Below are positions 51,609 to 60,297 of a stretch of 64,000 bases of DNA, piece by piece; position 1 is the stretch's first letter; each line of letters opens with the position of its first letter. The notes beneath the pieces were generated by a model that was not told the origin of the DNA, did not search any database, and was given only the letters and a program-made list of their open reading frames with translations. Position numbers and translations under genes: made by a program. This DNA comes from Saccharospirillum sp039982735 (GTDB lineage: Bacteria; Pseudomonadota; Gammaproteobacteria; Pseudomonadales; Natronospirillaceae): assembly GCF_039982735.1 (NCBI RefSeq), contig NZ_JBDWXV010000018.1, forward strand, positions 1 to 64,000, written 5' to 3'.

Positions 51609-52964
51609 TTAAGAATGGCAGCCTGCCGGGCGTTTGTCTAGCGACTGCTCGTTCCCACCCAACCGTCGTTCAAGCAACGCACGGACCGGCAGAGCGACGC
51701 CAAGCCGCTGTGCCAGCAGGTAAAGCCCTGCGAGCTTTCTATGCAGGAACAGCGAAGCGACCGGAGGGCTGTGCCAGTAACCCTGCTTCATGCTTAGCTC
51801 AAGGCCCTGTTCGCGGAGTCGGGTTGCTATATCACTGCTGCCAAAATCGTATTGGGTGGAGCGAAGCGGTTCCGTGGCGATGATGAACAGATCCAGTACC
51901 GCTTCGGCCTGGGCGTCATCAATACTCTCACTGAAGTAGCCGATTCGACGAGCAGCCTCGAACAGCGCTGCGCGGTCTGAATGCATGGCCGCCATAAAAA
52001 GCGCCTGGTAGCCGTCGATCATCTCTGGCTCGTAGTCACGTACGGCGCCAAAGTCGAGCAGGGTAATAACCTGGCGTGCGTCATCGTATAAATAGTTGGC
52101 GTAGTTGGGGTCGGTTTGAACGCTGCCAAACTGGAACAGTTCCTCGAAGAAAAGCTCGAACAGGCGGCTCACCCAGCGTTCACGGGTGGCGTGGTCAGTC
52201 TGTTCCAACCGCTCCAGTGGCTCACCTTGCGCGTAGCTCATGGCCAGCACCGTCGGGCCACTCAAGTCGGTATGTACGTCCGGCACGGCCCATTCGGTGC
52301 GGCCTGTCAGCCGGTCGCTGAACCGTTGCATCGAGCGAGCCTCCAGTTGATAGTCCGTTTCCGCATGAAGCTGGGCTTTGGCATCGGTCAGCAAGGGAGC
52401 CAGATCCAGTGAATCAGGTAAAAGGCGGGACCAGCGCAGCAGGGTGGCCACGTTGTCGATGTCGCTGTCGATGCTGCGCCGGACGCCGGGGTACTGCACC
52501 TTGATGGCCAGCGTTTCACCCGTTCGTAATACGGCTTTGTGCACCTGGCCGATGGATGCCGCGGCGATAGGCTGGTAGGTGAACTGACTGAACTGGTTGA
52601 TCCAGTCGTTACCCCAGGCGTCGGCCAGCACCGGTTCGAGCTGCGACAGTGGCAGTGCATCGGCGTCCGATCGCAGTCGGTTCAGCAGGGCAGACAGTTC
52701 TGCAGGCATTAAATGCCCGGCATCCATGGACACCAGTTGGCCGACTTTCATCGCAGCGCCTCGCATTTGAGACAGCCGGTCGGAGACCCGTTCCAGATTA
52801 GCGGGCGTCAACGCCAGCTCCCGGGTGCTGAACCCTTCGCCGTTCGACCAGCGTTTCACCCCCTCACTGAGCATGCCACCGGCAACACCGCCGGCCAAAC
52901 GGCCCAATTGGCTGAACCGGCCCAGTCGGCTTTGGTGTAAACGACGATTTTTTGGTTGGCTCAT
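51609..52964 (-). CDS. UbiB/ABC1 (AarF) family atypical kinase
   Basis: A 451-aa protein of the ABC1/UbiB family. The KxGQ motif MKVGQLVS, the Ala-rich loop AAASIGQVH, the lysine in AIKVQYPGV, the catalytic region QTDPNYANYLY and the metal motif LLDFGAVRD are visible. The active loop is TDPNYANYL rather than the common ADPHPGN. Members support quinone biosynthesis or lipid handling. No ubiquinone genes adjoin it, so a non-UbiB role is likely. ATG 52964 is chosen; the frame opens at 53045. Confidence 0.88.
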   Translation of the reverse strand: MSQPKNRRLHQSRLGRFSQLGRLAGGVAGGMLSEGVKRWSNGEGFSTRELALTPANLERVSDRLSQMRGAAMKVGQLVSMDAGHLMPAELSALLNRLRSDADALPLSQLEPVLADAWGNDWINQFSQFTYQPIAAASIGQVHKAVLRTGETLAIKVQYPGVRRSIDSDIDNVATLLRWSRLLPDSLDLAPLLTDAKAQLHAETDYQLEARSMQRFSDRLTGRTEWAVPDVHTDLSGPTVLAMSYAQGEPLERLEQTDHATRERWVSRLFELFFEELFQFGSVQTDPNYANYLYDDARQVITLLDFGAVRDYEPEMIDGYQALFMAAMHSDRAALFEAARRIGYFSESIDDAQAEAVLDLFIIATEPLRSTQYDFGSSDIATRLREQGLELSMKQGYWHSPPVASLFLHRKLAGLYLLAQRLGVALPVRALLERRLGGNEQSLDKRPAGCHS

Positions 52965-53105
52965 GGAGAAGGCCCAATAACAGCATGTATCAGGGTGTAC
53001 GAAAGGATACCGGTTTTGGAGCAGTACAAACACTAACCCCGACAATCGGGTGATAAACCCGTATACTGTGCCGCTGTGTCATTTTCAGCATTCGGGGTTA
53101 AACCA

Positions 53106-54086
53106 TTGTCACTGAACCATCTGATTGTCCACCAACTGACCCGCCTTGACGCCAAAACCGACCTTCATCTTCAGGATGAAGCGCTGACGGTTGATGATGC
53201 CGCTCTGACGCTGGTCGCGGAAGTCAAAAGCAGTTTTGCCGGACGAGCCAGCAAGCGCTATGGCGGTTTCTCCGAGCAAGCAGGGCATTTCAAGGCACTG
53301 ACCGGTCAGTGGTTGCGCGATGGCATCACCTTCAAAACCTGGAGCCAGCAATTGATGGAGCGCCTGGCGCTGGCGCTGGAAAATGAAGGCGTGGAATCAG
53401 ACGGGTACTGGCTGTTTGCCGATGAACAACTGGAATCCGGCCGTCAGGTCTGGTTTTTTCAACTGCGCCACAAGCATGGCTTGTCGGTCACTCACGACCT
53501 GAACCTGAGCGATAGCCGCCTGATCGACTATGGTCGCCTGGGTTTTGGCGCCTGCCTGAATGTGACAGAGTGGGAACAGGAGGCGCCCGGCCAATATCTG
53601 ACGGTCAGTTTTGGGTTTGGCGACAAGGCGTTGCAGGATGCGTTGCTGAATTTTGTGGATTTCGTGGCTACGATCGATACCAGCGCGGATACCGAGGCCT
53701 TTATGGCCGTGGTTGATGCGTTTTCGGTGCAGTTACCGGCTGATAAGGGGCAAAACTATCGCAAGAAGGCGGCCGAGTTCTGTATTGAACAGGACAAGAT
53801 GGGCGAGCCGGTTTCCTATCGGGTGTTGTCGGAAGAACTGCAAGCCGATGCAGATGCTTCCTTTTCTCAGTTTATTGAACAGGAGCAGCCGAGCCTCAAG
53901 GAAAGCTTTATCCCGGACCGGAAAAGCCTGAAGAAATACATACGTTACTCGGGTCGCAGCAAGGATGTCTCCATCAGTTTCAGCAATATTAATTTGGGGA
54001 AAGATGTGCAATTTGATGCGGACAATGAACGCCTGATCATCCATGAAATACCCGCCAGCCTTCTGAAACAGTTGAAAGGCGAATGA
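53106..54086 (+). CDS. ndpA: Nucleoid-associated protein NdpA (YejK)
   Basis: A 326-aa protein homologous to YejK/NdpA. LSLNHLIVHQLTRLDAK aligns with the E. coli N-terminus, favouring TTG 53106 (GGGG 8 bases before) over GTG 53076. VVDAFSVQLPADKGQNYRKKAAEFCIEQDKMGE and IRYSGRSKDVSISFSNINLGKDVQFD are typical family stretches. It associates with the nucleoid. Divergent from the UbiB-type kinase. Confidence 0.92.
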   Translation: MSLNHLIVHQLTRLDAKTDLHLQDEALTVDDAALTLVAEVKSSFAGRASKRYGGFSEQAGHFKALTGQWLRDGITFKTWSQQLMERLALALENEGVESDGYWLFADEQLESGRQVWFFQLRHKHGLSVTHDLNLSDSRLIDYGRLGFGACLNVTEWEQEAPGQYLTVSFGFGDKALQDALLNFVDFVATIDTSADTEAFMAVVDAFSVQLPADKGQNYRKKAAEFCIEQDKMGEPVSYRVLSEELQADADASFSQFIEQEQPSLKESFIPDRKSLKKYIRYSGRSKDVSISFSNINLGKDVQFDADNERLIIHEIPASLLKQLKGE

Positions 54087-54199
54087 GGTCCTCCGGAGGG
54101 TTCAAACGCCGGCATCTGACTGAGGTTAGCGCCGGTTCGGAAGCAGGTGTAAAATTTGCTAAACTCCGGGTTAGCGGGTCCAGTCAGCCGAGGCCAGTC

Positions 54200-54520
54200 G
54201 TGAAGCGTCCAGTTGATAAAAAAGACATTCGCAAAGATCTGGAGTCTCAGGTTGATGCGTTCTTGCGCGAAGGCGGCAAGATAGAACCGATTGAGCGTGG
54301 TGAAACCGGGCTCGACCGTAACAAACCCTGGTCCAATCCGTTCCAGTCGGGTCAGAACCACGAGCCGCCCAAAGAACGCACGCCAGTCCCGGAAGTGTTG
54401 GCCGCCATCGACTCGCGCAAGCAAAAGGAAAGCCGGAAGGTGAAGAACCGTGGGCCCAAAAAAGTCTGGATTTACGACGATTTTGGCGAGCCGGTGCGCT
54501 GGGTCTGGAAAGAAGGCTAA
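54200..54520 (+). CDS. Small basic protein of unknown function
   Basis: A 106-aa protein. GTG 54200 has GAGG at 7 bases, whereas the in-frame ATG at 54083 overlaps the ndpA stop and adds an unlikely N-terminus. It is lysine/arginine rich: DKKDIRKDLESQVDAFLREGGKIEPIERGETGLDRNKPW, then KKVWIYDDFGEPVRWVWKEG at the end. I recognise no domain. The tryptophan-rich end and DAFLREGG stretch look conserved rather than random. It follows ndpA closely and may be co-transcribed. Confidence 0.7.
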   Translation: MKRPVDKKDIRKDLESQVDAFLREGGKIEPIERGETGLDRNKPWSNPFQSGQNHEPPKERTPVPEVLAAIDSRKQKESRKVKNRGPKKVWIYDDFGEPVRWVWKEG

Positions 54521-54556
54521 GCGTATTCACACGGCCGGAGCACCCATAGGTTTGCG

Positions 54557-56176
54557 TTACTCCCCGTGGCGAATCCAGTCGGCAGCCCGTTCGGCCAACA
54601 CCTGAGTGGGTGCATTGGTATTACCGCTGATCAGCGTTGGCATGACGCTGGCGTCTACCACCCTTAACCCCGCAACCCCCTTCACCCGAAATCGGGCATC
54701 AACCACCGCACTGTCATCCACGCCCATGCGGCAAGTGCCCACAGGGTGGTAGATGGTATCGGCCCGCGCTTTGATGGACTCGATCAGTGCCGCATCAGAC
54801 GCATTATCTTCAATGTACATTGGCTTGCCTCGCAATGCCGATAATTCCGGACGCAGAGCGATCTGCCGACTGAGCTTTACACCCGCAAGCAGAGTCGCCA
54901 TATCCCGCTCATCACTTAGATAGCACGGGTTGATCAGTGGCGGAGTCAGCGGGTGCGGGTCAGCCAGACGGACCTCCCCCCGGGAGTGCGGTTGCAGGGC
55001 GCAGGCATGCAGGCTAAACCCCTGACCATAATGCAGCTTGCGATTATGATCATCGGCCAGAGCAACGAGAAAATGCAATTGAATGTCGGGTTGGGTCAGG
55101 TTAGGGCTGGTCTTCACAAAACCACCAGATTCCGCACCGTTACTGGTGAAGATTCCACGGCGGCGACACAAAAAGTTGGGCAGAGAGGCGGCAACCCGGG
55201 CGACGCCGGTCAGCCCGTACCCGATCAGGTGGGGCGATGGGCTGCGCCAGGCGCTGATGTAATCGAGGTGGTCTTGCAGGTTTTGGCCAACCCCGGGTGA
55301 GTGGACCTGGGTTTCAATTCCCAGAGCCTGCAAGTGATCACCAGGGCCGATTCCAGAGAGCATCAGCAGTTGAGGGGACTGGAAAGCGCCAGCACTGAGA
55401 ATAACCTCGCGGCGGGCATTGATTAGCCGCAGTGGACCATTACCGGTTTGCACCCAGGCACCGCCAGCCCGGCCATTGCTCAGGGAAAGCCGGAATACAT
55501 GGCTGTTGGTGAGCACACTCAGGTTGGGTCGTGACAGGGCGGGAAACAGGTAAGCGCGGGCAGCACTGCAGCGCAGACCCCCTCGCTGAGTGACCTGGTA
55601 GCGGCCAATTCCTTCATGATCGCCCTGATTGAAATCGGACGTCAGACGGTACCCCGCGCCAGCTGCTGCCTGATGGAAGGCATCGACGACGGGGTTGTGA
55701 TAGCGAATATCATCCACGCCCAGCGGTCCGTCCTGACCGTGGGCTTCACTGGCACCGCGCTGGTTGCCTTCGTTGTGAATGAACCACGGCAACATCTTTT
55801 CCCAACCGAAGTCAGTCAGCCCCTGGCTTGCCCAGTTATCGTAGTCCCGAGGGTGCCCGCGGGTATAAATCATCGCATTGATGGCGCTGCTGCCGCCCAG
55901 GGCCCGCCCCCTGGGCTGAAAGGTCTGGCGATGCTGCAGGTTTGGTTGAGGTGTCGTCGAGAAGTTCCAGTTGTGAGCATACCCCGGTACGGTTGCAGCA
56001 GTGCCCAGCGGTAGCTGAATCAGAGGGCTGCGACCACTTCCGCCAGCTTCTACCAACAAAACACGGCATTCCGGATCCTCCGACAGACGAGCCGCCAGAA
56101 CGCAGCCTGCCGAGCCGCCGCCGACGATCAGATAATCGACGCGGTGTTCGGCCTGAGAATTTTTTTTCCGGGTCAT
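54557..56176 (-). CDS. GMC-family oxidoreductase (choline-dehydrogenase-like)
   Basis: A 539-aa FAD enzyme of the glucose-methanol-choline family. The FAD-binding N-terminus is VDYLIVGGGSAGCVLAARLSEDP, followed by VEAGG, ALGGSSAINAMIYTRGHPRDYDNWA, and REVILSAGAFQSPQLLMLSGIG. The C-terminus keeps the active-site histidine in IYHPVGTCRMG and the GNTNAPTQVLAER pattern. It oxidises an alcohol to an aldehyde; choline dehydrogenase is one possibility, but no betaine aldehyde dehydrogenase or transporter adjoins it. Single gene, so the substrate stays open. Confidence 0.9.
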   Translation of the reverse strand: MTRKKNSQAEHRVDYLIVGGGSAGCVLAARLSEDPECRVLLVEAGGSGRSPLIQLPLGTAATVPGYAHNWNFSTTPQPNLQHRQTFQPRGRALGGSSAINAMIYTRGHPRDYDNWASQGLTDFGWEKMLPWFIHNEGNQRGASEAHGQDGPLGVDDIRYHNPVVDAFHQAAAGAGYRLTSDFNQGDHEGIGRYQVTQRGGLRCSAARAYLFPALSRPNLSVLTNSHVFRLSLSNGRAGGAWVQTGNGPLRLINARREVILSAGAFQSPQLLMLSGIGPGDHLQALGIETQVHSPGVGQNLQDHLDYISAWRSPSPHLIGYGLTGVARVAASLPNFLCRRRGIFTSNGAESGGFVKTSPNLTQPDIQLHFLVALADDHNRKLHYGQGFSLHACALQPHSRGEVRLADPHPLTPPLINPCYLSDERDMATLLAGVKLSRQIALRPELSALRGKPMYIEDNASDAALIESIKARADTIYHPVGTCRMGVDDSAVVDARFRVKGVAGLRVVDASVMPTLISGNTNAPTQVLAERAADWIRHGE

Positions 56177-56655
56177 CGGGGTGTGGCTCTATTGGGTTGA
56201 TCTGTCACGCTAGCCGGTTGGGCTGTTCTTGGCAAATGGGGTGGAAGGTTCGTGATTTTCCGACAAGAATTGCGTTTCATCCGGGTCGACAACCCGAGAA
56301 ATTGGGTGGAATGAAAAATGTTTTGTGGGGTGTTTTGAGGCAATAATCACATAGGATTCAAGGTGTTAGTCAAACCTTTAAATTCCTTTAGAACCCCGCC
56401 ATAGCGGGCTCATCCCATTATTTATTGACAACATTTAGCAGTCGGTTAACATGATTACAGCTTGAAAGTTCGTCTTACTATTTATGAATGTTAGCTCGAT
56501 GTGAACGCTGTAAGCTCAGTTGTCAGTTGAACTCGTCGGTTATCCATAAGTACTAGCAATACTGAAAAGCAAAAAGGTTCTCCTGGGGCGGCTGGCATGA
56601 ATACCGGCTGCCGTTCGGGAACGACACATTACTTGTAAATTGATAGGTTATACTT

Positions 56656-56862
56656 ATGTCTACGACTACCGGCACTGTTAAGTGGTTCAACGAAACCAAG
56701 GGTTTTGGCTTCATCGAGCAGGAAAGCGGCCCTGACGTTTTCGCTCATTTCAGCGCCATCTCTGGTTCTGGCTTCAAGACTCTGGTTGAAGGCCAGAAAG
56801 TGGAATTCACCATTACCCAGGGTCAAAAAGGTCCTCAGGCAGAGAACATCGTCGTTCTTTGA
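56656..56862 (+). CDS. Second cold-shock protein (CspA family)
   Basis: A 68-aa cold-shock domain protein with RNP1 KGFGFI and RNP2 VFAHF, nearly identical to the first one at 12214 (changes such as NETKGF and EQESGP). The leader end AAATTGATAGGTTATAC matches the first gene's. The 479-bp gap before it (56177-56655) likely contains its long leader; a stem GGCGGCTGG/CCGGCTGCC lies near 56587-56612. Confidence 0.95.
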   Translation: MSTTTGTVKWFNETKGFGFIEQESGPDVFAHFSAISGSGFKTLVEGQKVEFTITQGQKGPQAENIVVL

Positions 56863-56944
56863 TTCCGGTGAATATCAACGCTCAACACTGCCTGCTCTGA
56901 TGAGCCGGGTGGTATAAGGCGAGTCGCTATATAGCGACATTGCG

Positions 56945-56978
56945 AAAAAGGTGCTGTCTTCGGACAGTGCCTTTTTTT
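56945..56978 (+). terminator. Terminator of the second csp gene
   Basis: AAAAAGGTGCTGTC-TTCG-GACAGTGCCTTTTTTT: a 14-bp stem with two G-T pairs and a UUCG tetraloop, followed by a T-run. It lies 83 bases after the stop. From here to 57551 (about 570 bp) I see no gene I can support and no clear promoter. Confidence 0.88.
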
Positions 56979-57551
56979 GTGTCCGCCGCGGGTGGCTCAG
57001 CCGGTAAAATCTTGCTGCACTCTTCAGGTGCCCGACAGCAAGGGCGTTCAGGGCGAGCAAGCCTATCACTGAGACGGTCGCGGGACATCGCTTTTCTGTC
57101 GCTTTTCGTCATGCCGAAAGCCGTGACGTTCTTGCAAAATACAGAAAACAATGTTTACTGTAATAAGGGAATGCTGGTCAGTCGTTGTGCTGGTCAGGGT
57201 TGCGTTGATGAGGGGTATTTGGGCATTGCCCCAAAGTTGAACATCATGCACCATAAGCCTGCACTTTATTTGACCGCATCTGACTGCAACCTGTCCCATT
57301 CAGCGTTGTAATAACAAAAAACTGGTCAAAAAGCCTGCGGTTGAAAAAAATCGACAAATCTAGACAGTCGGCAAAGTATTTGCATACGCTTAGAGCACGA
57401 TTGATTGGTCGGGTTGTCCGGTTTCGTGAACCTGTGTTGACTGACACCCTACGGGGGGCTTTTCACTCAGAGTGTCATCAGGGATTTCATCGACAGAACC
57501 TGCTGGGCAGGCGCATGTTAAAGCAGTCAAAACAATACAGGAGATGCCACG

Positions 57552-58652
57552 TTGGAGAACGAAAATCCCGGTGAAGTATTCGTAGCCTTTGATCGTGTTC
57601 AAAAGAGTTATGACGGGGAGGAGCTGGTTGTCAAGGACCTGAACCTTGCCATCAGCAAAGGCGAGTTTCTGACCATGCTGGGCCCCTCCGGTTCCGGCAA
57701 GACGACCTGCCTGATGATGCTGGCGGGTTTTGAAACAGCGACCTACGGTGACATTCTTCTCGACGGCCAGGCAATCAATAACATTCCCCCTCACAAGCGC
57801 GGCATTGGCATGGTTTTTCAGAACTATGCCTTGTTCCCGCACATGACCATTGGCGAAAACCTGTCGTTCCCGCTCGAAGTTCGCGGCATGGACAAGAGTG
57901 AGCGCGAAGCGAAAGTGATGAACGCCTTGTCGATGGTGCAGATGGAAGCCTTTGCAGGTCGCCGCCCGGCACAGCTGTCTGGTGGCCAGCAACAGCGGGT
58001 GGCATTGGCGCGAGCGCTGGTGTTCGAACCCGAACTGGTGCTGATGGATGAACCGCTCGGCGCGCTTGATAAAAATCTGCGTGAGCACATGCAATATGAG
58101 ATCAAACACCTGCATGAGAAGCTGGGAATTACCGTCGTTTATGTAACTCACGATCAGACGGAAGCGCTGACCATGTCTGACCGCATTGCCGTCTTTGACG
58201 ATGGCCGCATTCAGCAACTGGCGTCCCCGGCCGACCTCTATGAACGACCAGAGAACGCCTTTGTCGCGCAGTTTATTGGTGAGAATAATCGGATGCAGGG
58301 CGAGGTCGAAAGCATTGAGGGTGACTTCGCTCAGGTGCGTCTTGACGATGGCTCAATGGTGAAAGCCCTTAAGGTCTGTGTTAACGAGGTCGGTGATAAA
58401 ACGACCCTGTCGTTGCGTCCGGAGCGCGCGTTAGTGGTCAAGGGTGACACCCAGTACGCGAATATGTTTGACGCCACCGTCAAAGAGCTGATTTATCTGG
58501 GTGATCATATTCGCTCCAGAGTCAGTGTCTGTGGCCGCGACGATTTTATTATGAAAGTACCCAATTCTTCCGATCATCATTCCATGCGAGTAGGGCAGTC
58601 TGTTCGCATTGGCTGGTCGGAGCATGATTGCCGCGCACTCGATGCAACCTGA
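57552..58652 (+). CDS. ABC transporter ATPase (PotA-like)
   Basis: A 366-aa ATPase. TTG 57552 has AGGAGA 8 bases upstream. Walker A is GPSGSGKTT, the signature LSGGQQQRVALARAL, Walker B VLMDEPLGALD and the C-terminal TOBE-like domain includes LSLRPERALV. It is the first gene of a PotABCD-type operon with the receptor and two permeases. Polyamines are the best-known substrates of the family, but many members move other amines or acids. Confidence 0.93.
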   Translation: MENENPGEVFVAFDRVQKSYDGEELVVKDLNLAISKGEFLTMLGPSGSGKTTCLMMLAGFETATYGDILLDGQAINNIPPHKRGIGMVFQNYALFPHMTIGENLSFPLEVRGMDKSEREAKVMNALSMVQMEAFAGRRPAQLSGGQQQRVALARALVFEPELVLMDEPLGALDKNLREHMQYEIKHLHEKLGITVVYVTHDQTEALTMSDRIAVFDDGRIQQLASPADLYERPENAFVAQFIGENNRMQGEVESIEGDFAQVRLDDGSMVKALKVCVNEVGDKTTLSLRPERALVVKGDTQYANMFDATVKELIYLGDHIRSRVSVCGRDDFIMKVPNSSDHHSMRVGQSVRIGWSEHDCRALDAT

Positions 58653-58778
58653 GTGTGAGGTGAATGATTCGCTGAACTCTGGGTCGGATGCTTCAGTTTC
58701 CGGCATCTGTCCAGTAGGTTTGGTGGCAAAAAGCGGCCAGGCAGTGTTGCCTGGTTTATATCCAAAGAGGAGTTACCC

Positions 58779-59888
58779 ATGAAACAGCCGATGCTTAGAA
58801 TGCTTGGAGTCAGCAGCGCGATCAGCCTGTTGGCTGTGACAGCGGTACACGCAGAAGACCCCGTTGACCTGACCATTGTCTCCTGGGGTGGTGCATACAC
58901 GGAAAGTCAGGTTCGCGCCTACCACGACCCCTACACCGCCGTTAAAGACCACATCACGATTATCAACGATGATGGCTCAGCCAACGCCCTGGCAGGCTTG
59001 CGCTCACAGAGCATGGCCGGAAACGTAACCTGGGATCTGGTTGACATGCTGCCTTCAGATGCACAGCTTGCCTGTGACGAAGGCATCATCATGCCGATCG
59101 ATGCCGATGAAATGCTCGCACCTGCACCCGATGGTACGCCGGCCAGTGAAGACTTCCTACCGGGAAGCCTGGGTGAGTGTTTCATTCCACAGATCGTTTA
59201 TTCCACCGTTGTTACCTACAACACTGAAATGTTTCCAGCAAATAACCAACCGGGAAGCATCGATGATTTCTTCAATACTGAGGACTTCCCGGGCCGTCGT
59301 GCCATTCAGGACAGACCTGCCGGTAACCTCGAATGGGCTCTGTTTGCCGATGGTGTAGCGCCGGACGACATCTATGATGTACTGGCAACTCCCGAAGGTG
59401 TAAATCGTGCCTTTGACAAGCTGGACACCATTAAAGACAACCTGGTGTTCTGGACCGAAGGTGCACAGTCTCCGCAGTTGCTGGCAGACCAGGAAGTCGC
59501 TTTCTCCACTGGTTATAACGGGCGTATCTTCAACGCAGCGCAAGTTGAAGGCCAGCCGTTCGAAATCATCTGGGATGGTCAGATCGTCGAGTGGGATGGC
59601 TGGGTAATTCCTTATGGCCCGAACCAGGAAGAAGTGCTTGAGTACGTTTACTGGGCGACTGATACACAGCGTCTGGCAGACCAGGCCAAATACATCTCCT
59701 ACGGCCCGGCCCGTGCCTCTTCAGCGCCACTGGTAAGTGAGCATGCTGATCTGGGTATCGATATGCGTCCGCATATGCCGACCAACCCGCAAAACTACGA
59801 GACGCCCATTGTGCTGGATAACGATTTCTGGACCGATTACGGCGACGAATTGCGTGAGCGGTTCTCCAACTGGATGTTGCGTGGTTAA
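58779..59888 (+). CDS. PotD-like ABC substrate-binding protein
   Basis: A 369-aa periplasmic receptor. The signal peptide ends AVHAEDPVDLT, and SWGGAYTESQVRAYHDPY, GNVTWDLVDMLPSD and LLADQEVAFSTGYNGRIFNAA follow the spermidine/putrescine-binding family. Its ligand is not assigned: the acidic residues for polyamines cannot be confirmed by eye. It is 127 bp from the ATPase and separated from the permeases by a 410-bp gap containing a multi-hairpin element. Confidence 0.88.
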   Translation: MKQPMLRMLGVSSAISLLAVTAVHAEDPVDLTIVSWGGAYTESQVRAYHDPYTAVKDHITIINDDGSANALAGLRSQSMAGNVTWDLVDMLPSDAQLACDEGIIMPIDADEMLAPAPDGTPASEDFLPGSLGECFIPQIVYSTVVTYNTEMFPANNQPGSIDDFFNTEDFPGRRAIQDRPAGNLEWALFADGVAPDDIYDVLATPEGVNRAFDKLDTIKDNLVFWTEGAQSPQLLADQEVAFSTGYNGRIFNAAQVEGQPFEIIWDGQIVEWDGWVIPYGPNQEEVLEYVYWATDTQRLADQAKYISYGPARASSAPLVSEHADLGIDMRPHMPTNPQNYETPIVLDNDFWTDYGDELRERFSNWMLRG

Positions 59889-59952
59889 ACCACAGTGACT
59901 GACCAGCGAGCCGGATAACGCAGTGTGTTGTTCGGCTCGCCATTTCTACCTT

Positions 59953-60122
59953 TTAACAGGTTGTTGAAAAAGGCGGCCTGCCTTTTTCAAAACACGAGAA
60001 GCGAAAATTGCGATTTCCGCTTCTCTCTCAAAATCAATGACTTAACAGTCATCGATTTTGGCGGAACATTCATGTTCCGGTAGCTGGCGGCCGAAATTCT
60101 ACGAATTTCAACAGCCTGCTAA
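59953..60122. repeat. Multi-hairpin intergenic element
   Basis: The 170-bp element is bounded by imperfect 15-bp inverted repeats (59953-59967, 60108-60122). It carries five hairpins in series: TTGAAAAAGGC/GCCTTTTTCAA, GAGAAGCG/CGCTTCTC, AAAATCAATGAC/GTCATCGATTTT (one mismatch), CGGAACAT/ATGTTCCG and GAAATTC/GAATTTC. It lies between the receptor and the first permease gene. It is unrelated in sequence to the five-copy repeat family. Confidence 0.8.
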
Positions 60123-60297
60123 CAACAGGCAAGAGTCATTCTGAACCAGGCTTTTTCGTAGTAGAGGTGTCTTGTTTAACGCCCGTCGTTAAGAAACCTG
60201 CTTCAGAGCAACTCGAGCAAGCGATATCTGTACAGCCGTTTTAACAACAACGATAGCGGTGCAGTTAGAATCAGAACCAGGGTGAACAGGAGTGAGT

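Noticed and set aside
56940..57311. 123-codon open frame after the second csp gene
   Set aside because: It starts inside the csp terminator stem and its composition looks like translated non-coding sequence.
56980..57551. Riboswitch or structured leader before the PotA-like gene
   Set aside because: No conserved core of any riboswitch class known to me could be recognised in this 570-bp gap.
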